Shown: positions 1 to 6,500 of the stretch, piece by piece
How the letters are laid out: every line of letters starts with the position of its first letter
Position numbering within the stretch: the stretch's first letter is position 1
Position numbers and translations under genes: made by a program
Source: Betaproteobacteria bacterium
GTDB taxonomy: Bacteria > Pseudomonadota > Gammaproteobacteria > Burkholderiales > Usitatibacteraceae
Reading direction: 5' to 3'
Length of the DNA stretch: 12,892 nt
Assembly (NCBI GenBank): GCA_012274175.1
Contig: JAAOZZ010000074.1
Location: forward strand, 1 to 12,892
Notes under the pieces: generated by a model
What the model saw: the letters and a program-made list of their open reading frames with translations, nothing else
Databases searched by the model: none
What the model was told of the DNA's origin: nothing

Positions 1-609
1 GAAGGCTTCGTCATGGTCGATCACACGCACCTCTTCCACCCCGCCTATCGCGCGCTCAAGCTCGTCGCCCCGCGTTACGGCCCCGTTCACGCGATCGATT
101 GCCGCTCCGGAAATTACGGGCCGTTCCGCGCCGATACCCGCGCGCTGTGGGATTGGGGCGCCCACGACCTGGCGCTCTGCCTCGATCTCGTGGGCGCATC
201 CCCGGAGATCCTCGAGGCGAAGTGCCTGGAGCGCCGCCGGGCGCCCGAGGGGTGGGGCGAGGTCCTGGAGCTGCGCGCCACCTTTCCTCGCGCCGTATCG
301 GCGGTCCTCAGGTTCGGCAACTTGCTGGCCAAGGAACGCCGGATGGTCGTCTATCTCGAGCGGGCGGTGCTCGTCTATGATGACGGGGTGGAACGCAAGC
401 TCACCCTGCATCCGCCGTCACCGCCCCACACGGAGCCCGCCACGCCCGGCGAGCCGCTCGCGTACGATCGACAGCTTCCTCTCGCCTGCGTGGTGAGCGA
501 GTTCGCGCGGGCGGTGAGGGCGTCGAGCAAGTCCCTGGACAGCCTCGATCTCGGCGTGGAGGTCGTGAGGCTCCTCGATCGCTGCGAGGCAGCGCTGCCG
601 GTTGCGTGA
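1..609 (+). CDS. Gfo/Idh/MocA-family oxidoreductase, C-terminal part (5' end outside window)
   Basis: The reading frame is open from the first base (E-G-F-V-M-V-D-H-T), so the ATG at 13 is probably internal and the N-terminal NAD(P)-binding Rossmann domain lies off the left edge. What remains, about 202 residues, resembles the C-terminal alpha/beta domain of Gfo/Idh/MocA dehydrogenases. It has an opening V-D-H-T-H-L-F-H-P-A segment, then an R-x-G-N-Y-G-P-F-R stretch and the L-W-D-W-G-A-H-D-L motif, whose His (fragment residue 55, codon 163-165) and Asp match the family's substrate-site 'WD.g.HD' signature. Members oxidise or reduce sugars or sugar nucleotides with NAD(P); in polysaccharide loci they commonly act on UDP-sugars. 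The substrate cannot be read here. The gene stops at 607-609, 52 nt before the preferred start of the downstream lipoprotein, and is probably co-transcribed with it. Family assignment is fairly sure; specificity is unknown. Confidence 0.82.
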   Translation, partial: EGFVMVDHTHLFHPAYRALKLVAPRYGPVHAIDCRSGNYGPFRADTRALWDWGAHDLALCLDLVGASPEILEAKCLERRRAPEGWGEVLELRATFPRAVSAVLRFGNLLAKERRMVVYLERAVLVYDDGVERKLTLHPPSPPHTEPATPGEPLAYDRQLPLACVVSEFARAVRASSKSLDSLDLGVEVVRLLDRCEAALPVA

Positions 610-620
610 TATCTTTTTGC

Positions 621-641
621 CCACGAATTGTCCACGAATTG
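621..641. repeat. Perfect 10-bp direct repeat with 11-bp period upstream of lipoprotein gene
   Basis: CCACGAATTG occurs at 621-630 and again at 632-641, separated by a single T. The two copies are offset by 11 bp, about one helical turn. They sit in the short, relatively AT-rich gap after the oxidoreductase stop and 21 nt before the preferred ATG at 662. The 11-bp period is not a multiple of three, so the repeat is not a peptide repeat even if the upstream TTG start were used. It could be a tandem operator half-site or a chance duplication; no function is shown. Confidence 0.5.
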
Positions 642-661
642 AAGAGATGCCTATTCCGCAC

Positions 662-1789
662 ATGAAAACGAAGAGACAGCTGCTCACCATGGTGCTTGGC
701 CTGCTGCTCGTCGCGGGAATTGCCACCCAGACGAGCTCGTGCGCCTCGGGGCCCGAATTGCCCATCCCCCTGGGCCCGCGGCAGACGATGTGGAAGCTCT
801 ATCCGGGCAATCCCATCATCAAGGCCGGCGACTTTCGCGACAAGGGCCTCTGGAACGATCCCAGCGTGCTGAAGGTCGGCGATACCTACGTGATGTGGCT
901 CACGAGCAGCATCAAGGACCCATTCAAGCCGCCGGTGGTTCCCTTTCGCGCTGTGTCCAAGAATGGCGTCGACTGGCATCTCGATCCCCCGCGCCCGCTG
1001 ATGGATCCTTCGGGAACGCCGTTCCTGAGCATGGAGACGCCCTCGGTCGTCTACTTCCATGGGCAGTACCACATGTATTACATGGGGATCTATCCCGCGG
1101 GTCATGTGCCGATGAGTGAAATCGGCCACGCCGCGTCCCCGGACGGCATCCACTGGACCAAGGATCCGAAGCCCGTCATCACCTCCAGCGGCAAGGTGAG
1201 CGAGTGGACGGGCTTTCTCGTCGCCGAGCCGGGCGCGATCGTGTACAAGGGCAAGATCTACATGTATTTCACCGCGCTGGGTGCAAGACCGAGCGGAAAT
1301 CCGCCGCAGCTGCAGACCATCGGGCTCGCCGTTTCCGACGACGGCTACGTCTTCGACAAGCCGCGCCCGGCGCTACCCCAATCGAAGCTCTATCCGCCCG
1401 AAGAGGGATTTCCGGGCTACTCGACGCCGGCTGCGCTGGTCGACGGCGACACCATCCATCTCTTCTACTGCGTCGTCCATTACGACAAGAACGCAAAGCC
1501 GGATTGGCGTGCGGTGGCGCTCGCGCACGCGGTCTCGAAGGACGGCGGGCTCACGTTCGTGGAGAAGAACGGCCCGCTGCTGCGCCGCCAGGACCTCGAT
1601 TGGTCGGCAAAGGGCGAAGTGCAGTCGCCGGCGGCGCTGATCGACGGTAACGAGGTGAAGCTGTGGTTCTTCGGCCACGTCGGATACGGCGAGCTGGGAA
1701 ACATGATCAAGCGCGGCTACAAGGGCCGGGAATTCGGCATCGGCCTGATGACCACCGACCTCGCGAGCCTGCGCAAGGAGGCGGAGTAG
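662..1789 (+). CDS. Predicted lipoprotein with five-bladed beta-propeller (GH43/GH32/GH130-like)
   Basis: From the ATG at 662 the product is 375 aa. It begins with a basic n-region (M-K-T-K-R), a hydrophobic core (residues 8-20) and a T-S-S-C lipobox with Cys27 as the expected lipidated residue. Ala at +2 suggests outer-membrane sorting. The mature part shows five evenly spaced copies of a strand motif of the form x-P-(S/A/G)-(V/A)-...-G-...-(Y/H/L)-(W/Y/F), at about residues 65-81, 125-141, 188-204, 254-270 and 321-337. S-x-D/N-G-type turns recur between them (98-104, 158-164, 224-230, 291-297). This is the layout of a five-bladed propeller as in glycoside hydrolase clans F and J. Asp66 (in N-D-P), Glu125 and Glu189 fall at the starts of blades 1-3, where those families carry catalytic acids, so a glycan-cleaving or glycan-binding role is inferred. 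In-frame starts at 602 (TTG) and 647 (ATG) are possible but would spoil the signal peptide. The Shine-Dalgarno is weak. Confidence 0.75.
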   Translation: MKTKRQLLTMVLGLLLVAGIATQTSSCASGPELPIPLGPRQTMWKLYPGNPIIKAGDFRDKGLWNDPSVLKVGDTYVMWLTSSIKDPFKPPVVPFRAVSKNGVDWHLDPPRPLMDPSGTPFLSMETPSVVYFHGQYHMYYMGIYPAGHVPMSEIGHAASPDGIHWTKDPKPVITSSGKVSEWTGFLVAEPGAIVYKGKIYMYFTALGARPSGNPPQLQTIGLAVSDDGYVFDKPRPALPQSKLYPPEEGFPGYSTPAALVDGDTIHLFYCVVHYDKNAKPDWRAVALAHAVSKDGGLTFVEKNGPLLRRQDLDWSAKGEVQSPAALIDGNEVKLWFFGHVGYGELGNMIKRGYKGREFGIGLMTTDLASLRKEAE

Positions 1790-1840
1790 GGTCGCGGCTG
1801 CCCGCGCTTCGCGCCGCTTCAGCGAGATGGACGATCTGCC

Positions 1841-3022
1841 ATGATTTCCTCCGAGTCGAACCGGCCCATCAGGGTGGCGATCGCCTGTCCCGGCATTGGC
1901 CTCGTGCAGCGAGGCTATGAGCGGATGTTCCTGGACATGTTCGACCTCCTGAAGGACGACCTCGACCTGACCCTGTTCAAGGGAGGAGGGCGCAGCACCG
2001 AGCGCGAGAAGGTCGTGCCGCTGTTCCTGCCGCGTAACGGGCGTTTCCTCAAGCTGCTTCCGATCCACCGGCTCGTCGGACGCACCACGATCCATGCCGA
2101 GTGCATGACCTTCGCGCTTGCGTTGCTGCCATACCTGAGGGACGGAGCCTTCGACGTCGTGCACTGCGCCGACCCGCCCCTCGCCCGCATCCTCTACAAG
2201 CTGCGAAGGCTGTTCGGCATGCGGTTCCGGCTGCTCTTCACTCACGCGAGCTCGATGCCGCCGACGCACTATCAGCCCGCCGACCACGTCCAGGAGGTGT
2301 CGAAAGTCACTTATGACGATTCCCTCGCCGCGGCGATTCCGGCGCAGGCATTGACGCTGCTTCCGCTTGGTGTCTATCCCGCGCGATTCGAAACGACCCG
2401 GACCCGGGAAGACTTGCGGCGTGAGTACGGCGTGAGCGACGACACGTTCGTCATCCTCGACGTCGCCGCGCTGGATCGCAGGCACAAGAGGATCCATCAC
2501 CTGATCGAGGAGGCCGCGCGCCTGCAGGGGAACTTCCTTCTGTGGCTCGACGGGAGCCCGGACCAGGGCGATCCTTCGCTGCCCGGACTGGCGCGATCGC
2601 TCCTGGGAGATCGCGTCAGGATCACGCACGTGCCCACGGCCAGGATAGGGGAGCTGTACCGCATGGCCGACGTGATGGCGCACGCCGCGCTCTGGGAGGC
2701 CTTCGGGCTCGCGATCGTCGAGGGGGCCTCGACGGGGCTCCCGGTCCTCGTTCACGACGCACCGCACTTCCGCTGGCTGTTCGCCAATCCGAAGGCCTGG
2801 GTGGACATGACTGCGCCGGGTGCGCTCGCCGACCGGCTCTCGTTCCTGATGGCGCATCGGGAGGCACTCGCCGAGGTGCGCTGCACGGCCGACGTGCGCG
2901 CAAGGCTTTCGTGGGACGTGCTCAAGGACGGTTACCGCGCGATGTACGAGCGGGTCGCCGCGCTCGAATTGCCCGAACGCGGCGGCGCGCGCAGGAATTA
3001 CTACTACCAGCTCCACGGCTAG
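1841..3022 (+). CDS. Glycosyltransferase family 4 (GT-B fold)
   Basis: This 393-aa protein should transfer a sugar from a nucleotide donor to the growing lipid-linked oligosaccharide at the cytoplasmic face of the inner membrane. The N-terminal domain opens with R-V-A-I-A-C-P-G-I-G and R-G-Y-E, followed by F-K-G-G-G, as in GT4 enzymes of polysaccharide loci. The C-terminal domain has the donor-binding region: a D-x-R-H-K-R-I-H-H-L-I-E-E-A segment after the interdomain linker, and a complete E-x7-E motif (Glu286 and Glu294 in E-A-F-G-L-A-I-V-E). The length is normal for the family. The start at 1841 sits just before the first beta strand. It has only a weak purine stretch upstream, and the gene lies 51 nt after the lipoprotein stop. 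The donor, acceptor and linkage cannot be inferred. The gene ends 26 nt from the end of the convergent methyltransferase gene. Confidence 0.9.
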   Translation: MISSESNRPIRVAIACPGIGLVQRGYERMFLDMFDLLKDDLDLTLFKGGGRSTEREKVVPLFLPRNGRFLKLLPIHRLVGRTTIHAECMTFALALLPYLRDGAFDVVHCADPPLARILYKLRRLFGMRFRLLFTHASSMPPTHYQPADHVQEVSKVTYDDSLAAAIPAQALTLLPLGVYPARFETTRTREDLRREYGVSDDTFVILDVAALDRRHKRIHHLIEEAARLQGNFLLWLDGSPDQGDPSLPGLARSLLGDRVRITHVPTARIGELYRMADVMAHAALWEAFGLAIVEGASTGLPVLVHDAPHFRWLFANPKAWVDMTAPGALADRLSFLMAHREALAEVRCTADVRARLSWDVLKDGYRAMYERVAALELPERGGARRNYYYQLHG

Positions 3023-3048
3023 CGGCGGCTTGCGCGCCGGGTGCGGGC

Positions 3049-3729
3049 CTAGGGGGCGGCTGCGGCCGGAACGTCGTTGTGGCCGTAAGCGACGAAGGAC
3101 TTGGGCAAACCGAAGAAACGCTCCGTCCACAGGGTGGCGCGCGGAAACAGATAGCGCATCTCCCTGCGGGTGAGCAAGCGGATGGACTCGACCTCTTCGA
3201 GGGCCTCGTGGTACGACGCAGCCTTCTCCCACCAGCCCCACCGCCTCCCATGGTGGAGGTGCGCACGCACGCGCAGCGGCAGGTACTGGAATCCCGGAAA
3301 CAGGAAGTGCGGTTCGATCGGAAAGGCCCAGTTTGGCGTCTGGATGTAATAGCGCTTGCCGACGCGCACGCACTCACGCGCCATCTGCGCCTGGTCTCGC
3401 AGCCCGCCGACGTGCTCGATGACCGAGTTGGAAAATACCACGTCGAATTCCCGGTCGGCGTAGCGGGAGAGGTCACGCGCATCGCCGATCACGGCCACGG
3501 CGTCCGGGATGTCGGGCACATACTCCCATCTGTTGACGAAGGTAATGTGCATGCGCGGTAGCAGGGAGCGATCCATCGCCAGCCAGAAATGATGCAACCC
3601 GCCCACGTCCAGCAGGCGAATCGGCTGCGGCATATCACGCACGAGGTCGCGGAGCAGCACCAGCCGCGCCTGGCGCATGCGCTGCACCATGGATCCGGGC
3701 TTCCATCCGTTGGCGAAGTCCCATCCCAT
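3049..3729 (-). CDS. Class I SAM-dependent methyltransferase
   Basis: This 226-aa protein has the core of a type-11/type-12-like methyltransferase. Motif I is R-L-L-D-V-G-G (residues 38-44), which forms the SAM-binding loop. An acidic region follows (I-G-D-A-R-D-L, about 81-87), then F-D-V-V-F-S-N-S-V-I-E-H-V (95-107), the typical strand 4/post-motif with the conserved E-H pair. The middle of the protein is rich in Trp and aromatic residues (P-N-W-A-F-P, R-R-W-G-W-W), perhaps forming the acceptor pocket. Its ATG directly abuts the TAG of the upstream epimerase gene (TAG at 3732-3730, ATG at 3729-3727), which points to translational coupling. In this setting O-methylation of a sugar in the repeat unit or chain end is a reasonable guess, but the substrate is not visible. 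It is the last gene of the leftward operon. Confidence 0.87.
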   Translation of the reverse strand: MGWDFANGWKPGSMVQRMRQARLVLLRDLVRDMPQPIRLLDVGGLHHFWLAMDRSLLPRMHITFVNRWEYVPDIPDAVAVIGDARDLSRYADREFDVVFSNSVIEHVGGLRDQAQMARECVRVGKRYYIQTPNWAFPIEPHFLFPGFQYLPLRVRAHLHHGRRWGWWEKAASYHEALEEVESIRLLTRREMRYLFPRATLWTERFFGLPKSFVAYGHNDVPAAAAP

Positions 3730-4725
3730 CTAGCCGGGACCTCGATTCACGTCAAGGGGCGGCGTTCGCCCGCTCACCCTGCCGGTCTTCGCCAGCCAGT
3801 CGACCATGTGCCGAAGGCCGACTTCCAGGGGAATCTCGGGGCGCCAGCCCAGGACCGTTTGAGCGCGTCCGATATTGAGCACGTTGGTGGGAACGTCGAA
3901 CGAGCGTGCCGCCGTGAAGCGGACCTCGCATTTCCGATGGGTGATGCCTTCGATGGCGGCCAGAATGTCCAGGAGGCTGTGCCCCTTTCCCGAACCGATA
4001 TTGAAGACATAATCGTCGCCGACGTATGCCTCCGCCCTCTTCAGGGCCGAGATTGCATCGCTCACGTAGAAGTAGTCGCGCACCACCGATCCGTCGCCCC
4101 AGATCTCCACGGGCTGGCCGCTCAGCACGCGGGAGAGCAGGACGCCGATCGCTCCCTGGACCCGATTGATCTCCTGTCCAGGTCCATACGGGTTGGCCAT
4201 CCGCAACACCCGATAGGGGGTGCCATGCATCCGGCGATACAAGGCCAGGTACTTTTCGATCGTGAGCTTTACGATCCCATAGGAACATTCCGGCTCGGTC
4301 GAATGCTCCTCGGCAATGGGCACGACTTTGGGCCGGCCGTATACCGTGCCCCCCGAGGAGGCGAAGATGACGGGCACGTTCGGGAGCCGCCGCATTTCCT
4401 CCAGCAATGCGACCGTCCCCAGCAGATTGCTCTGGACGTCGAATTGGGGATTCTCATTCGAGGATTCCGGAATCGTGGTCGACGCGAGGTGGAACACCGA
4501 CTGCACGCCGACGAGCGCGTGGCGCAGATCCCGGGCATTGGTGAAATTCCCCTCGCACCATTCGAGTTGCGGATGATCCGGAATGATCTGCATCCGATTG
4601 CGGTTCGGCAATTCCAGGACTCTCACCGACCGGCCATCCGCCAGCAGGGTTCGGGTGAGATTCGACCCGATGAACCCGCCTCCGCCTATGATCAAAGCCT
4701 TCGACGCCACGCTCTTCCTCGTCAT
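3730..4725 (-). CDS. NAD-dependent epimerase/dehydratase (extended SDR, nucleotide-sugar type)
   Basis: This is a 331-aa extended short-chain dehydrogenase/reductase acting on a nucleotide sugar, resembling UDP-glucose 4-epimerase and related dehydratases. The Rossmann nucleotide-binding motif G-G-G-G-F-I-G is at residues 14-20. The catalytic Ser lies in S-S-G-G-T-V-Y-G (about 123-130), and the Y-x3-K pair is Tyr149/Lys153. N-P-Y-G-P-G-Q (178-184), R-D-Y-F-Y-V-S-D (216-223) and the F-N-I-G-S-G-K-G stretch (241-248) are typical substrate-domain signatures. The ATG at 4725 is preferred; an in-frame TTG at 4731 would add two residues (M-A). Shine-Dalgarno support is weak. The gene follows the cupin gene after 36 nt and abuts the methyltransferase gene. 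It likely supplies a modified nucleotide sugar for this locus. Whether it is a 4-epimerase, a dehydratase or a reductase cannot be decided from sequence alone. Confidence 0.9.
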   Translation of the reverse strand: MTRKSVASKALIIGGGGFIGSNLTRTLLADGRSVRVLELPNRNRMQIIPDHPQLEWCEGNFTNARDLRHALVGVQSVFHLASTTIPESSNENPQFDVQSNLLGTVALLEEMRRLPNVPVIFASSGGTVYGRPKVVPIAEEHSTEPECSYGIVKLTIEKYLALYRRMHGTPYRVLRMANPYGPGQEINRVQGAIGVLLSRVLSGQPVEIWGDGSVVRDYFYVSDAISALKRAEAYVGDDYVFNIGSGKGHSLLDILAAIEGITHRKCEVRFTAARSFDVPTNVLNIGRAQTVLGWRPEIPLEVGLRHMVDWLAKTGRVSGRTPPLDVNRGPG

Positions 4726-4761
4726 TGCCAAACCCGCCGGTGCCGGTCGACGTGACCTGGG

Positions 4762-5229
4762 CTAGCTGGGTGAGGTCCCGTGGTCATGGTCATGGTCATG
4801 GTCATGGCCATGGATGGGCGGGATACGCACCACGTCCGCTTCGTAGGCCTCCTGGGTGCGGGAGTTCCTCCCGAGCGTGAGGAACACCGTCTCCTCGGGA
4901 AATACCATCGCGTGGTCCACCATCGGCGCGGTGAAGAAGAGCTCCCCGGCCTTCACGAGCACGCGCTTCGGCGGCACGTTCGAGCCGTGCGGACGCTCGT
5001 AGTATTCGATCGAGCCCGAAAGGACGTAGCAGAAATGCCAATCCGTACGGTGATAATGGTTGGCGCGGACGCTGTCCTTCCTCGAGGTGATGAGGACGCA
5101 GCTTTCCATCGGCAGGTCGACGAGAGGCTGGATCTGGCCACGCGCGTCGGCGAACGCCTTTTCCAGCCGGACGATCACCTCGCGCGGCCATTTCTTGCGC
5201 TCTTCCTCCGTGATGGGGCGGACTATCAT
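4762..5229 (-). CDS. Cupin-domain protein with C-terminal His-Asp repeat tail
   Basis: This 155-aa protein has a single cupin beta-barrel. Cupin motif 1 reads H58-Y-H60-R-T-D-W-H65-F-C-Y-V-L-S-G72, so the usual metal-binding Glu after H-x-H is replaced by His65. Motif 2 (A-G-E-L-F-F-T-A-P-M-V-D-H106) supplies a further His. A four-His metal site (58, 60, 65, 106) is therefore possible. Residues 140-150 are alternating His and Gly/Asp (six His, four Asp), then G-T-S-P-S to the stop. This tail could bind divalent metal or be disordered. The start has a clear AAGGAG Shine-Dalgarno 4 nt upstream. The gene lies between a glycosyltransferase and a sugar-nucleotide SDR, so a role in sugar-nucleotide modification, or in sensing or lyase/isomerase chemistry, is plausible. 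Cupins are very diverse, and no reaction is assigned. Confidence 0.85.
   Translation of the reverse strand: MIVRPITEEERKKWPREVIVRLEKAFADARGQIQPLVDLPMESCVLITSRKDSVRANHYHRTDWHFCYVLSGSIEYYERPHGSNVPPKRVLVKAGELFFTAPMVDHAMVFPEETVFLTLGRNSRTQEAYEADVVRIPPIHGHDHDHDHDHGTSPS
4781..4810. repeat. 6-bp tandem repeat encoding the cupin His-Asp tail
   Basis: TGGTCA occurs four times without interruption at 4781-4804, followed by one imperfect copy (TGGCCA) at 4805-4810. Read on the minus strand this is CAT-GAC repeated, encoding His-Asp. The 6-bp unit keeps frame, so gain or loss of units would lengthen or shorten the tail without frameshift. Confidence 0.9.
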
Positions 5230-5233
5230 GGGG

Positions 5234-5239
5234 CTCCTT
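5234..5239 (-). promoter_or_regulatory. Strong ribosome binding site of cupin gene
   Basis: On the minus strand AAGGAG lies 4 nt before the ATG at 5229. It is the clearest Shine-Dalgarno in the leftward operon and fixes the cupin start. It falls in the 62-nt gap after the upstream glycosyltransferase, the widest gap in this operon. No convincing promoter or terminator is seen in that gap. Confidence 0.75.
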
Positions 5240-5291
5240 GGTCGGGTCGGGCATGGGTACGATAGCGGGACGGCCCGGGTCGGTCAAACGC

Positions 5292-6500
5292 CTATGAGCG
5301 CGAGCCGATCGCGGGCTCGCCGGGGGGGACGAACTGCTCCGGGTGATAGACGTCGGTATCGATGTGCAAGCCGCTGTCGCCGTGCCCGCGCGCTTCCACG
5401 ATGCGCGCCAGGAACTCGGCGTACCCCGCGGCAACCGCGTCCCAACGATAGCAGCCCTCGGCCCTGGCGCGCGCTTCGCGGCCGAGGCGCGCGGTGAGGG
5501 ACGGGTCGGCTTCGAGGGTCTCGAAGATTCCCGCCAGCGAGCCGGGATCGCGCGAGAAGAAGAGCCCGTGGCTGCCGAGGACTTCGCGATGGAAGACGAC
5601 GTCGATGGGTACGCACGCCGCGCCCGCCGCCATCGCTCGCAGCAGGCTGGGGTTGGTGCCGCCGACCTCGTGACCATGGATATAGGCGCGGCAATGCCGG
5701 TAGAGGCCGTTCAGCAGCGCGGCCTCGTAGACCGGTCCGAGGCACTTCACGCGCGGGTCCGCCTGCGCAAAGATCGCGCGCGAGTATTCCGACTCGTAGC
5801 GCGCCCCGCCGACATACACCAGGGGCAAGCGCGCATCGGATGACTTGTATTCGCGGATGATGAGGTCGACGTTGTTCTCGGGCTCGAGCCTCGCCACGAC
5901 CAGGTAGTAGTGCCCCGGCTCGAGGCCGTAACGCGCGGGCGCGGCATCGTCCGGGGGGCCGCCGGCTTCGCCGCCATACGGGATATAGGCGCTCGCCGCC
6001 CGGTATTCGTCGAGGTAGTAGCGCTGCATGGCCGGCGAGTCGCACACCAGGTGCGTGGCGAGACGCGCGGAGACCCATTCCGACCATCGGTAGTACCGCT
6101 GCTGCAACGGACTCCACTTCCTTCGCTGCCATCCCAGCCCGTCGGTGTGGATCACGAACGGCATGCGCCGCGCCAGCAAGGGCAGCGTGAGGGGCGAATT
6201 GCCGGGGTCGAGGACCACGGCGATGTCGAACGGGCGCAGCGCCGCGTGCAGGATCGCCCGCGCGCTGTGCCACAGGCTCTCGAGGCTCTTGCCGCCCGGC
6301 GCGGCGAGGTAGACCAGGCGCACGCCTCGAAATTCGGGCGGACGCTCGTCGAAGTACTGCGACCTGCAGTACACCGTCACGTCCATGCCGTGGTCCGCGA
6401 CCATGCGCGCCGAGATCTCCTCGACGAGCGTGCTGAAGCCACTGTAGCGTGCCGGAATCCCGCGGTCGCCGATGATGGCGACCCGCAGCCGCCTATCCAT
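5292..6500 (-). CDS. DUF1972-type glycosyltransferase (GT4/rhamnosyltransferase-like)
   Basis: This 402-aa GT-B enzyme has the N-terminal DUF1972 signature: R-V-A-I-I-G-D-R-G-I-P-A-R-Y-S-G-F-S-T-L at residues 6-25. The family includes rhamnosyl- and other transferases of capsule and O-antigen loci. D-P-G-N-S (98-102) and H-T-D-G-L-G-W-Q-R (118-126) are further family hallmarks. In the donor domain V-A-R-L-E-P-E-N-N (202-210) and H-G-H-E-V-G-G-T-N-P-S-L-L-R-A-M (275-290) are conserved. The residue after S-L-L, normally Glu in this family as I recall it, is Arg288. The ATG at 6500 is chosen because the DUF1972 motif starts a few residues later and G-G-G-A-G-G lies just upstream as a ribosome site. 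The longer frame back to 6608 has no such domain. The start overlaps the flippase stop by 8 nt (ATGGATAG). Confidence 0.85.
   Translation of the reverse strand: MDRRLRVAIIGDRGIPARYSGFSTLVEEISARMVADHGMDVTVYCRSQYFDERPPEFRGVRLVYLAAPGGKSLESLWHSARAILHAALRPFDIAVVLDPGNSPLTLPLLARRMPFVIHTDGLGWQRRKWSPLQQRYYRWSEWVSARLATHLVCDSPAMQRYYLDEYRAASAYIPYGGEAGGPPDDAAPARYGLEPGHYYLVVARLEPENNVDLIIREYKSSDARLPLVYVGGARYESEYSRAIFAQADPRVKCLGPVYEAALLNGLYRHCRAYIHGHEVGGTNPSLLRAMAAGAACVPIDVVFHREVLGSHGLFFSRDPGSLAGIFETLEADPSLTARLGREARARAEGCYRWDAVAAGYAEFLARIVEARGHGDSGLHIDTDVYHPEQFVPPGEPAIGSRS

Noticed and set aside
580..618. Possible Rho-independent terminator after the oxidoreductase (6-bp GC stem at 580-594, T5 at 614-618)
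   Set aside because: The T run is about 19 nt from the stem and the stem lies inside the coding region, so it does not fit a canonical terminator.
1791..1820. GC hairpin between the lipoprotein and GT4 genes
   Set aside because: Only 4-5 bp stems with competing pairings and no T run; probably chance in GC-rich DNA.
3023..3048. Bidirectional terminator at the convergent junction
   Set aside because: The 26-nt gap is GC-rich with no stable stem followed by T residues on either strand. Termination here may be Rho-dependent or overlap the gene ends.
1373..3373. A 666-codon minus-strand open frame opposite the lipoprotein and GT4 genes
   Set aside because: It crosses two real plus-strand genes and the convergent junction, has low-complexity composition and no domain.
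5230..5291. Internal promoter in the 62-nt gap before the cupin gene
   Set aside because: No recognisable -35/-10 pair is seen, and the gap is consistent with read-through in the same operon.
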